This document shows, piece by piece, positions 1 to 6,268 of a stretch of 14,380 bases of DNA. Each line of letters opens with the position of its first letter. The first letter of the stretch is position 1. The stretch is from assembly GCA_002476625.1 (NCBI GenBank), contig DLLC01000005.1, forward strand, positions 676 through 15,055. The letters are read 5' to 3'. This DNA is from Porphyromonadaceae bacterium UBA7572. Lineage in GTDB: Bacteria; Bacteroidota; Bacteroidia; Bacteroidales; Muribaculaceae. The position numbers and the translations under genes are program-made. The notes under the pieces were generated by a model. The model was given only the letters and a program-made list of their open reading frames with translations. It did no database searches and was not told the origin of the DNA.

Positions 1-309
1 AATGCCGAGACCGAGAAACTCTTCCAGTCAAAAGCCGCCCAATACGAAACTCTTGAAAAGCCATATTCTAAACTTAACAAATTTGGGAAAGTCCTTACTA
101 TCACAAGTTTCATAACAACAGGTGTAGATGCTTGTAGTGATATCAAAAAAGGTCACTATAAGTCAATGGGTGCACGTGTCGCTGTTTCTGTCGCAACTTA
201 TGCATCAAACTATATACCCATAGTCGGGCCATTCGTTTCTGTTAGCTTGGGACTTGCTGATGCTCTTTGGGGGGAGTTGTTTTACAACTTGGTAGAGAAT
301 GAATTTTAG
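1..309 (+). CDS. C-terminal fragment of a large protein, possibly a membrane-active polymorphic toxin (partial)
   Basis: Frame 1 is open from the first base to TAG at 307-309, giving 102 residues with no start, so the gene begins outside the window. The first third is charged and probably helical (NAETEKLFQSKAAQYETLEK). The rest is hydrophobic and rich in small residues: GARVAVSVATYASNYIPIVG, then FVSVSLGLADALWG, ending in NLVENEF. A Gly/Ala/Ser-spaced hydrophobic tail of this kind resembles C-terminal toxin modules of Rhs-type or secreted polymorphic toxins thought to act on membranes. That resemblance is by eye only, and the delivery domains that would settle it are not visible. The next gene, 10 bases downstream, looks like a small multi-pass membrane protein, the usual arrangement for an immunity partner. 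Reading this as the end of a coding region is secure; the toxin role is inference. It could instead be a phage or structural protein tail. Confidence 0.5.
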   Translation, partial: NAETEKLFQSKAAQYETLEKPYSKLNKFGKVLTITSFITTGVDACSDIKKGHYKSMGARVAVSVATYASNYIPIVGPFVSVSLGLADALWGELFYNLVENEF

Positions 310-319
310 AAAAAGCACT

Positions 320-688
320 ATGGAAACTATTGATTTATATTTTTACGTGTGGAGTAAAGTGAATTCTGCCAGTTGCCGCGGGTGGTTATTGAGTGGTGTA
401 TTTTTTTTCTACCACTACTACTTTCTTTGTCATTGATAAACATATTCCTGAAAAAATATAAAATCACAATATTGGAAGATACAATAACCTTTTGGTCTAT
501 ATTATCCATATTACAGATTCCTATCTACTTATTATAGGCATAATAATAAAGGAGAAAAAATAATTGACTATTACGAGAAGTCGAAATTCAATAAATGGTA
601 TTATTTATTCCTACTCCATTTTGTTTATGTAGTTGCATATCTTTCTATATTCTTGCTAATAGTTCAATTCATTGGAAAAGGTGAGTGA
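320..688 (+). pseudogene. Frameshifted small membrane protein, candidate immunity protein
   Basis: ATG at 320 opens METIDLYFYVWSKVNSASC...GVFFF, then stops at 434-436. One extra base in the T8 run at 401-408 moves reading into the next frame from 409 (LPLLLSLSLINIFLKKYKIT...QIPIYL), which stops at 535-537. Dropping one base near 529-533 returns to the original frame (YRHNNKGEKIIDYYEKSKFN...FLLIVQFIGKGE) with stop TGA at 686-688. The joined product would be about 121 residues with roughly three hydrophobic segments and no internal stop. The two shifts compensate exactly, and both lie in simple sequence (a T run and TTATTATA). This argues for a real ancestral gene, now either mutated or misread in assembly. 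It is AT-rich, unlike the downstream genes. Its place 10 bases after a toxin-like C-terminus suggests an immunity protein against a membrane-active toxin. I do not recognise a named family. Confidence 0.5.
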
Positions 689-721
689 CTAAAATGAACG
701 TTGTCAAATTGTGTCAGTTGC

Positions 722-783
722 TTATTGGTAGGTTATTGGTAGGTATTGGGGTGGTTGAAAAATACCTATATGTAGGTATTGGG
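722..783 (+). repeat. Short direct repeats of TTATTGGTAGG / TAGGTATTGGG
   Basis: TTATTGGTAGG occurs twice head to tail (722-732 and 733-743). The related TAGGTATTGGG occurs at 740-750 and again at 773-783. The repeats lie immediately upstream of the promoter of the hemerythrin-like gene, so they may be spaced binding sites for a regulator or a local slippage product. Confidence 0.55.
761..780. promoter_or_regulatory. Perfect inverted repeat, candidate operator
   Basis: AATACCTA at 761-768 and TAGGTATT at 773-780 are exact inverted copies separated by TATG. The right arm overlaps the putative -33 TTG (779-781) of the promoter driving the hemerythrin/LuxR pair, where a bound dimeric regulator would affect polymerase access. 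It has no T-run and is too short to be a convincing terminator. An autoregulatory site for the LuxR-type protein is possible but unproven. Confidence 0.45.
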
Positions 784-809
784 TGTTTGGTCATAAAGTT
801 GTAAATTTG
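779..809 (+). promoter_or_regulatory. Bacteroidota-type promoter for the hemerythrin/LuxR pair
   Basis: TTG at 779-781 is followed after 20 bases by TAAATTTG at 802-809, matching the Bacteroidota primary-sigma consensus (TTG, 19-21 bases, TAnnTTTG). Transcription would begin at about 814-818. That lies downstream of the GTG at 783, so it favours the ATG at 837 as the real start. Confidence 0.55.
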
Positions 810-836
810 CAAATTGGAATAAAAGTGTCTTTGCTT

Positions 837-1544
837 ATGGAAATCGACAACAAGTATATGCCGGCCGACAGGCTTTGTGACCTTATCGACGACAATTTCA
901 ATTTGCTGCTCGTGATGAGCCGATTCGGAATTCCTCTCGGATTTGGGGGGAAGACGGTGAAGGAGGTGTGTGAGAACGCAAATGTGGATTGCGACACATT
1001 CTTGGCTGTGGCTAACTTTATAAGCAGCGAGCAGACCTCGTTCAGCGTGGAGGATTTGCCACACTTGTCTATCACCTCGCTGATGAACTACTTGAAGAAT
1101 GCCCACAGCTATTTCCTTGACTTTATGCTTCCGATGATACGCCGCAAGCTGATTGAGGCTATCGACTGTTCGCGCGACGACAAGGTGGCGTTCCTGATAA
1201 TCAAGTTTTTCGACGTGTTTGTGAACGAGGTGCGTGAGCACATGGATTATGAGAACGAGCATGTGTTTGCTTATGTGGAAGCGCTGCTCGCTGGAAAGTT
1301 GAGCAGGAAGTTTAACATATCAAAGTTTGCCAGTCACCACTCGAAGATAGACGAGCGGCTGAATGAGCTGAAGGGAATAATCACAAAATATTATACGGAG
1401 AGCAGCGACAATTTGCTGCTCAATGCCACACTATTCGACATCTACAATTGTGAGCAGGATTTGGCGTCTCACAATCATGTGGAGGATTGCCTGTTTGTGC
1501 CGGCGGTAATGCATGTGGAAAAGGAGTTGAGAAATGAACAGTAA
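837..1544 (+). CDS. Hemerythrin-domain protein of the ScdA/YtfE (RIC) type
   Basis: This 235-residue cytoplasmic protein has two parts. Residues 10-60 resemble the ScdA_N (DUF542) domain (DRLCDLIDDNFN..., RFGIPLGFGGKTVKEVC), but the paired cysteines normally in the FCCGG motif are replaced by LGFGG. Residues 85-230 form a hemerythrin-like helical bundle with the expected ligand pattern: H90, H135 with E139 (HMDYE), H167/H168 (SHHSKID), and H212/H214 with E216 (HNHVED). Family members bind a non-haem di-iron centre and act in repair of nitrosatively or oxidatively damaged iron sites, or in sensing O2/NO. The 11-base overlap with the following LuxR-type gene suggests translational coupling and a signalling role. 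I chose ATG 837 over an in-frame GTG at 783 because the apparent promoter lies between them. Fold assignment is fairly secure; the exact function is inferred. Confidence 0.8.
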   Translation: MEIDNKYMPADRLCDLIDDNFNLLLVMSRFGIPLGFGGKTVKEVCENANVDCDTFLAVANFISSEQTSFSVEDLPHLSITSLMNYLKNAHSYFLDFMLPMIRRKLIEAIDCSRDDKVAFLIIKFFDVFVNEVREHMDYENEHVFAYVEALLAGKLSRKFNISKFASHHSKIDERLNELKGIITKYYTESSDNLLLNATLFDIYNCEQDLASHNHVEDCLFVPAVMHVEKELRNEQ

Positions 1545-2145
1545 TATACTTACCTATCGTTTCGTGGTGGCCGATAATTCCTTTATAGTGAGGAGCGGCT
1601 TGGTGTCGGTTTTGCGTCATATTCCTGGGCTGGCCGCCACGGCTTTTGATGTGAAGACACAGGAGTCGCTTCGCAATTACGTGGCTATGCATCACCCCGA
1701 CGTGGTGATAGTGAACCCTGTGTTCGACGGCTTGTTCGACGTGAAGGCATTTAAGGCTGAGTTCAAGCAGGAGGATATGCGTGTGGTGGCTATATCGTCG
1801 GCGGTAATCGACCAGAACGTGCTGTCGGGCTATGACGAGCATTTTTTGCTTTACGACAGCCCTGACGATGTGTATGATAAAATCAAGAAGGTGCTGATGA
1901 CTGAGAAGCAGGAAAGCACAGGCAGCACAGAGAGCCTCAGCAACCGCGAGCGCGAGATTATAGTGTGTGTGGTGAAGGGTATGACAAATAAAGAGATTGC
2001 AGAGAAACTGTGCCTTTCTATACACACGGTAATCACGCACCGACGCAACATCAGCAACAAACTTCAAATCCGCTCTGCTGCGGGATTGACCATCTACGCT
2101 ATAGTGAATAAGCTCGTTGATATAAAGGACGTGAAAGATATGTAG
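1534..2145 (+). CDS. NarL/LuxR-type regulator with a degenerate receiver domain
   Basis: The protein has 203 residues. Residues 8-122 have the layout of a response-regulator receiver (FVVADNSFIVRSGL at the start; VVAISS at the fourth strand). However, the usual phospho-acceptor Asp is Asn (N61 in DVVIVNPVFDG) and the conserved Lys near the end is Tyr (Y107 in HFLLYDS). Residues 135-193 are a clear LuxR-type helix-turn-helix (LSNREREIIVCVVKGMTNKE, IAEKLCLSIHTVITHRRNIS). It therefore probably binds DNA without classical phosphorylation. No histidine kinase is adjacent. The gene starts inside the end of the hemerythrin-like gene (ATGAACAGTAA overlap), so the two products should be made together, and the iron protein may be the signal input. 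It may act on its own promoter, which carries a perfect inverted repeat. DNA-binding role is confident; the signal is inference. Confidence 0.85.
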   Translation: MNSNILTYRFVVADNSFIVRSGLVSVLRHIPGLAATAFDVKTQESLRNYVAMHHPDVVIVNPVFDGLFDVKAFKAEFKQEDMRVVAISSAVIDQNVLSGYDEHFLLYDSPDDVYDKIKKVLMTEKQESTGSTESLSNREREIIVCVVKGMTNKEIAEKLCLSIHTVITHRRNISNKLQIRSAAGLTIYAIVNKLVDIKDVKDM

Positions 2146-2194
2146 AGAGGGCTCAATGTTTGAGTTTCGGAATGTGAAGCTGGATAAAATGAAT

Positions 2195-2226
2195 GGGAGA
2201 GTCCCGTCGTTTTGCCAGTTTTTTTT
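2195..2226 (+). terminator. Weak possible terminator after the LuxR-type gene
   Basis: GGGA (2195-2198) and TCCC (2202-2205) can form a 4-bp stem, and a T8 run follows at 2219-2226, though 13 bases lie between stem and run. A second small inverted repeat, CTCAA-TGT-TTGAG, sits at 2152-2164. Neither is a strong intrinsic terminator. The rest of the gap 2146-2449 holds the etf promoter and leader. Confidence 0.25.
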
Positions 2227-2326
2227 GTTAAATAATGTAAGAAGTTGCCGAGAAAAAAGCATAAATGTTTCATTTTTTAGCCTGGGCGGTTTGGTGTATT
2301 AATTAATTATAATCGGGACTAATGCT

Positions 2327-2357
2327 TTGGTATTCCGCTTGTTTTTGCGTAATTTTG
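2327..2357 (+). promoter_or_regulatory. Bacteroidota-type promoter of the etf operon
   Basis: TTG at 2327-2329 and TAATTTTG at 2350-2357 are separated by 20 bases, fitting the TTG / TAnnTTTG consensus. The predicted start at about 2363-2366 leaves a leader of roughly 85 bases before etfB. Confidence 0.55.
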
Positions 2358-2379
2358 CATAGTTTTTGTGCCGTTTCAG

Positions 2380-2392
2380 ACTGCCTGGCAGT
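2380..2392. promoter_or_regulatory. Perfect 13-base palindrome in the etf leader, candidate operator
   Basis: ACTGCC-T-GGCAGT has perfect 6-base arms around one central base, about 15-20 bases downstream of the predicted transcription start. A one-base loop is unlikely as an RNA hairpin, so a binding site for a dimeric repressor (for example a fatty-acid or redox-responsive regulator) is more likely than a terminator. No regulator gene is adjacent. Confidence 0.4.
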
Positions 2393-2449
2393 TTGGAGCG
2401 ATGCTATGACTTTTGAAAATCGAATTAAAATTATATTAAACAACTGATT

Positions 2450-3328
2450 ATGAGTTTGAACATCATTGTGCTGGCAAAGCAGGTGCCCGATACCCGCAAT
2501 GTCGGCAAAGATGCCATGAAGGCCGACGGCACTATCAACCGTGCGGCACTTCCTGCAATCTTCAACCCCGAAGATTTAAATGCATTGGAGCAAGCCCTTC
2601 GCTTGAAAGAGCAGCATCCTGGTTCCACCATCGGTATGCTCACCATGGGGCCTCCTCGTGCAGGTGAAATAATTCGTCAAGGTTTGTATCGTGGCGCCGA
2701 CACTGGCTGGCTTCTTACCGACCGCCTGTTCGCTGGCGCCGACACATTGGCCACAAGCTATGCCCTTGCCACCGCAATCAAGAAAATCAGCGCCGACAAG
2801 CCTGTGGATATTGTGATAGGCGGTCGTCAGGCTATTGATGGCGACACCGCCCAAGTGGGCCCGCAGGTGGCACAAAAGCTTGGTCTCAATCAGGTGACTT
2901 ATGCCGAGGAAATCCTCAAGGTTGAAAATGGTGTGGCCACAATCCGCCGTATGATTGACGGCGGTGTGGAAACTGTGGAGGCACCACTTCCTGTGGTGAT
3001 TACCGTGAATGGCAGCGCCGCCCCTTGCCGTCCATGCAATGCAAAATTGGTGATGAAGTATAAATATGCCACTTGCCCAATGGAGCGCACAGGCGAGGAG
3101 CCTTGGAAAGAACTCTACAATGAACGTCCGTATCTCACTCTGAACGAGTGGAGTGTGGCTGATGTGGATGGCGACCCTAAGCAATGCGGACTTAGCGGCT
3201 CACCCACAAAGGTGAAGACCGTGAAGAATATTGTGTTCCAGGCCAAAGAGAGCAAGACACTCACTGGCAGCGATGAAGATATAGCTGGCTTGGTGAAGGA
3301 ATTATTGGATGATAAAATTATTGGTTAA
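2450..3328 (+). CDS. etfB: Electron transfer flavoprotein subunit beta (EtfB/FixA family)
   Basis: The 292-residue small subunit of a cytoplasmic electron-transfer flavoprotein carries electrons between an acyl-CoA dehydrogenase and another redox partner. The N-terminus IIVLAKQVPDTRNV and the nucleotide-binding loop at residues 121-138 (IVIGGRQAIDGDTAQVGP) are family hallmarks. Human ETFB, as I remember it, has GKQAIDDDCNQTG at this loop and binds AMP. The GRQAIDGDTAQVGP form is the one associated with a second FAD in electron-bifurcating Etf proteins, so bifurcation is plausible here. Residues about 188-253 carry an insertion relative to short EtfB proteins, with cysteines at 193, 196 (CRPC), 209 and 246. 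It is the first gene of a three-gene operon, with 20 bases before etfA. Family is very secure; the bifurcating mechanism is inference from one motif plus the neighbours. Confidence 0.95.
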   Translation: MSLNIIVLAKQVPDTRNVGKDAMKADGTINRAALPAIFNPEDLNALEQALRLKEQHPGSTIGMLTMGPPRAGEIIRQGLYRGADTGWLLTDRLFAGADTLATSYALATAIKKISADKPVDIVIGGRQAIDGDTAQVGPQVAQKLGLNQVTYAEEILKVENGVATIRRMIDGGVETVEAPLPVVITVNGSAAPCRPCNAKLVMKYKYATCPMERTGEEPWKELYNERPYLTLNEWSVADVDGDPKQCGLSGSPTKVKTVKNIVFQAKESKTLTGSDEDIAGLVKELLDDKIIG

Positions 3329-3348
3329 TAGTAGTACACACAACGACA

Positions 3349-4371
3349 ATGAATAACGTATTTGTATATTGCGAGATTGAAGGCACTACTGTGGCCGAAG
3401 TATCTCAAGAATTGCTCACTAAGGGCCGTAAGCTGGCCAATGAGCTTGGTGTGGACCTCGAGGCTGTTGTGGCTGGCACAGGCATCAAAGGCAAGGTGGA
3501 GGACCAAATTCTCCCATACGGAGTGGACAAGCTCCATGTATTTGATGCAGAGGGTCTGTTCCCCTACACTTCAGCTCCTCACACATCTGTGCTGGTTAAT
3601 CTTTTCAAGGAGGAAAAGCCTCAAATATGCTTGATGGGCGCAACAGTGATTGGCCGCGACCTTGGTCCACGCGTTTCATCTTCTCTTTTCAGCGGTCTTA
3701 CAGCCGACTGCACTGAGCTTGAAATCGGCGAATATGACGATGTGAAGACTAAAAAGCACTACGATAATCTACTCTATCAAATTCGCCCAGCCTTTGGTGG
3801 TAACATCGTGGCCACTATCGTGAACCCTGAGAACCGCCCCCAAATGGCCACTGTGCGCTCTGGCGTGATGCAGAAAGCCATTTACGAAGGTAAGGCTAAG
3901 GGAGAAGTGGTGTATCCTGATGTGGCAAAATATGTGCCAAGCACCGACTTTGTGGTGAAAGTGATCGACCGCCATGTGGAGGCCGCACGCCACAACCTCA
4001 AAGGCGCCGCCATCGTGGTGGCTGGTGGCTACGGAGTGGGCAGCAAGGAGGGTTTCGACCAGCTTTTCACTCTTGCCAAGGAACTTCACGGCGAAGTGGG
4101 TGCATCGCGCGCGGCTGTTGACGCTGGCTGGGTTGACGCCGACCGCCAGGTGGGCCAGACAGGTGTGACGGTTCACCCTAAGGTGTATATCGCTTGTGGC
4201 ATCTCTGGTCAGATTCAGCATATCGCCGGTATGCAAGACGCTGGCATCATCATTTCTATCAACAGCGATCCTGATGCGCCGATCAATAAGATTGCAGATT
4301 ATGTGATCAATGGCACAGTGGAAGAAGTGGTTCCAAAACTCATTAAGTATTACAAGCAAAACTCAAAGTAA
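3349..4371 (+). CDS. etfA: Electron transfer flavoprotein subunit alpha (EtfA/FixB family)
   Basis: This 340-residue FAD-binding partner of EtfB is of normal length. Residues 1-190 form the N-terminal Etf alpha/beta domain (starting MNNVFVYCEIEG). Residues about 215-335 form the FAD domain with all expected motifs: GGYGVGSKEGF (226-236), GASRAAVDAGW (251-261), QVGQTGVTVHPKVYIACGIS (267-286), GQIQH (287-291, with the conserved His), and INSDPDAPI (304-312). The stop is followed only three bases later by the acyl-CoA dehydrogenase start, so the genes are tightly co-transcribed. In the complex the alpha-FAD shuttles electrons to or from the dehydrogenase flavin. Nothing is missing or truncated. 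Confidence 0.96.
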   Translation: MNNVFVYCEIEGTTVAEVSQELLTKGRKLANELGVDLEAVVAGTGIKGKVEDQILPYGVDKLHVFDAEGLFPYTSAPHTSVLVNLFKEEKPQICLMGATVIGRDLGPRVSSSLFSGLTADCTELEIGEYDDVKTKKHYDNLLYQIRPAFGGNIVATIVNPENRPQMATVRSGVMQKAIYEGKAKGEVVYPDVAKYVPSTDFVVKVIDRHVEAARHNLKGAAIVVAGGYGVGSKEGFDQLFTLAKELHGEVGASRAAVDAGWVDADRQVGQTGVTVHPKVYIACGISGQIQHIAGMQDAGIIISINSDPDAPINKIADYVINGTVEEVVPKLIKYYKQNSK

Positions 4372-4374
4372 AAA

Positions 4375-6099
4375 ATGGCTAATTACTATACTGATCATCC
4401 TGAAATAGAGTTCCACTTGAGCCATCCGCTCATGAAGCGAATTGTAGATTTGAAGGAACGCAACTACGAAGACAAGGACAATTTTGCCGATGCTCCTGTT
4501 TGCTACGAGGATGCCATCGAAAACTATAAGCGCATTCTCGACATCACTGGCGATGTGGCTGCCAATATCATTGAGCCAAACTCTGAGGATGTGGACCTTG
4601 AGGGACCACATTTGGAGAATGGACGTATGATTTATGCGAGCAAGACCTATGAGAACCTTGACGCTACACGCAAGGCCGGCCTTTGGGGCATCTCGATGCC
4701 TCGCCGCTATGGCGGCCTGAATTTGCCTAACACCATTTTCTCGATGCTGAGCGAGGTGATTTCGGCTGCTGATGCCGGTTTTCAGAACGTGTGGAGCCTA
4801 CAAAGCTGTATCGACACGCTGTATGAGTTTGGCAGTGAAGAGCAGCGCAAGAAATATATTCCTCGCATTGCCGCAGGTGAAACCATGTCGATGGATCTGA
4901 CAGAGCCTGATGCTGGCTCCGACTTGCAACGTGTGATGCTTAAAGCCACTTACGACAAAGAGAACGACTGCTGGCGACTGAACGGTGTGAAGCGCTTTAT
5001 CACCAATGGCGACTCCGATATTCACTTGGTGCTGGCGCGCTCTGAAGAGGGCACTAAAGACGGCCGCGGCTTGTCGATGTTTATCTACGACAAGCGTGAT
5101 GGCGGTGTGGACGTTCGTCACATTGAACACAAACTTGGCATTCATGGCTCACCCACATGCGAGCTCACCTACAAGAATGCTAAAGCAGAGCTTTGTGGCA
5201 GCACTCGCCTTGGCCTTATTAAATATGTGATGGCGCTGATGAATGGCGCTCGCCTTGGCATTGCCGCTCAATCGGTGGGTGTGGAGCAGGAGGCCTACAA
5301 CGAGGCTCTTGCCTATGCCAAAGAGCGTGCGCAGTTTGGCAAGAAGATTATCAATTTCCCTGCCGTTTACGATATGCTTAGTCGCATGAAGGCGAAGCTC
5401 GACGCCGGGCGCTCGATTCTCTATCAAACCGCTCGCTACGTAGATATCTACAAGGCACTTGAGGACATTGCGCGCGACCGCACCCTCACTCCAGAGGAAC
5501 GTAAGGAAATGAAACTCTATTCCCGTCTTGCCGATGCATTCACTCCATTGGCAAAGGGTATGAACTCTGAATACGCCAACCAGAATGCTTACGATGCCAT
5601 TTCGGTTCACGGTGGTTCGGGCTTCATCATGGAGTATAAGTGCCAGCGCCTGTTCCGTGATGCACGCATTTTCTCTATCTATGAAGGCACTACGCAGCTT
5701 CAAGTGGTGGCTGCTATCCGCTATGTGACCAATGGCACTTACCTTGGCATTATCAAGGAAATGCTTGAGAAGGTGGTGAGTCCAGAATTCCAGGCTTTGA
5801 AGGACCGCGTGGCCAAGATGGTGGAAAAATATGAAGACGCTGTGAACTATGTGAAGGCTGCTGGCAACAACGATCTTCACGACTTCCTGGCACGTCGCCT
5901 TTATGAGATGACGGCGGAAATCATTATGTCGCTCCTCATTCTCGACGACGCTACCCGCGCTCCAGAGCTGTTCGCTAAGAGCGCAAACGTGTATGTACGT
6001 TATGCAGAGGGCACTGTGGCTGGTCACTATGCCTACATCAAGGAATTCAAGGCTGAAGACCTTGCCGACTTCCTTGCCGCAGCTCCAGAGGCAGAGTAA
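4375..6099 (+). CDS. Acyl-CoA dehydrogenase, long form with C-terminal extension
   Basis: The 574-residue FAD enzyme introduces a trans-2,3 double bond into an acyl-CoA, or runs in reverse, passing electrons through the adjacent Etf. Visible motifs are LTEPDAGSD at 175-183 and FITNG at 208-212 (FAD and substrate binding), AKERAQFGKKI in the arginine/FAD helix, VHGGSGFIMEY before the active site, and IYEGTTQLQ with the presumed catalytic base Glu437. The core ends near residue 450. The extra 120 or so helical residues (VSPEFQALKDRVAKMVEKYE and onward) make it longer than the about 380-residue short-chain enzymes and resemble the C-terminal extension of larger family members. Substrate length cannot be read from the sequence. 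A butyryl-CoA or other short-chain role would fit a bifurcating Etf in an anaerobe. It is the last gene of the operon, followed by a strong terminator. Confidence 0.93.
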   Translation: MANYYTDHPEIEFHLSHPLMKRIVDLKERNYEDKDNFADAPVCYEDAIENYKRILDITGDVAANIIEPNSEDVDLEGPHLENGRMIYASKTYENLDATRKAGLWGISMPRRYGGLNLPNTIFSMLSEVISAADAGFQNVWSLQSCIDTLYEFGSEEQRKKYIPRIAAGETMSMDLTEPDAGSDLQRVMLKATYDKENDCWRLNGVKRFITNGDSDIHLVLARSEEGTKDGRGLSMFIYDKRDGGVDVRHIEHKLGIHGSPTCELTYKNAKAELCGSTRLGLIKYVMALMNGARLGIAAQSVGVEQEAYNEALAYAKERAQFGKKIINFPAVYDMLSRMKAKLDAGRSILYQTARYVDIYKALEDIARDRTLTPEERKEMKLYSRLADAFTPLAKGMNSEYANQNAYDAISVHGGSGFIMEYKCQRLFRDARIFSIYEGTTQLQVVAAIRYVTNGTYLGIIKEMLEKVVSPEFQALKDRVAKMVEKYEDAVNYVKAAGNNDLHDFLARRLYEMTAEIIMSLLILDDATRAPELFAKSANVYVRYAEGTVAGHYAYIKEFKAEDLADFLAAAPEAE

Positions 6100-6161
6100 T
6101 ATTGCGCGTGCGCATATGATGATGGCATAATTTGCAACAATCATCGTCACAATATATTTAT

Positions 6162-6199
6162 ATATAGGGATGCTTTTTTAGGGCATTCCTATATTTTTT
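6162..6199 (+). terminator. Strong intrinsic terminator of the etf operon
   Basis: ATATAGGGATGC (6162-6173) pairs with GCATTCCTATAT (6183-6194) as a 12-bp stem with one G-U pair and a 9-base loop, followed immediately by a T6 run (6194-6199). It lies 63 bases past the dehydrogenase stop and separates the operon from the sigma-factor gene. Confidence 0.85.
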
Positions 6200-6268
6200 C
6201 TTTAAAAAGTGAGGTTTGGAGTAGCGAATCCAGTAGTGGCGTGTTATTATAGTAGAAATGCGACAAAA

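Noticed and set aside
401..408. Programmed ribosomal frameshift at the T8 run
   Set aside because: A second, opposite shift about 125 bases later would also be needed, and no stimulatory structure is evident. Mutation or sequence error is simpler, though transcript slippage at the T run is not excluded.
327..509. 60-codon minus-strand frame at the left end
   Set aside because: It is antisense to the repaired small membrane protein, with no similarity or ribosome-binding context.
783..836. GTG start giving 18 extra residues on the hemerythrin-like protein
   Set aside because: The likely promoter (779-809) lies over this start, and the extra residues do not resemble the family, so ATG 837 was preferred.
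1420..2262. 280-codon minus-strand frame
   Set aside because: It is antisense to the LuxR-type regulator, with His-rich low-complexity translation and no motif.
5149..6150. 333-codon minus-strand frame
   Set aside because: It is antisense to the acyl-CoA dehydrogenase, which has intact motifs throughout. The minus frame shows no domain.
6209..6268. GTG start giving 20 extra residues on the sigma factor
   Set aside because: It begins 10 bases after the terminator T-run, and the shorter form has the standard ECF length and layout.
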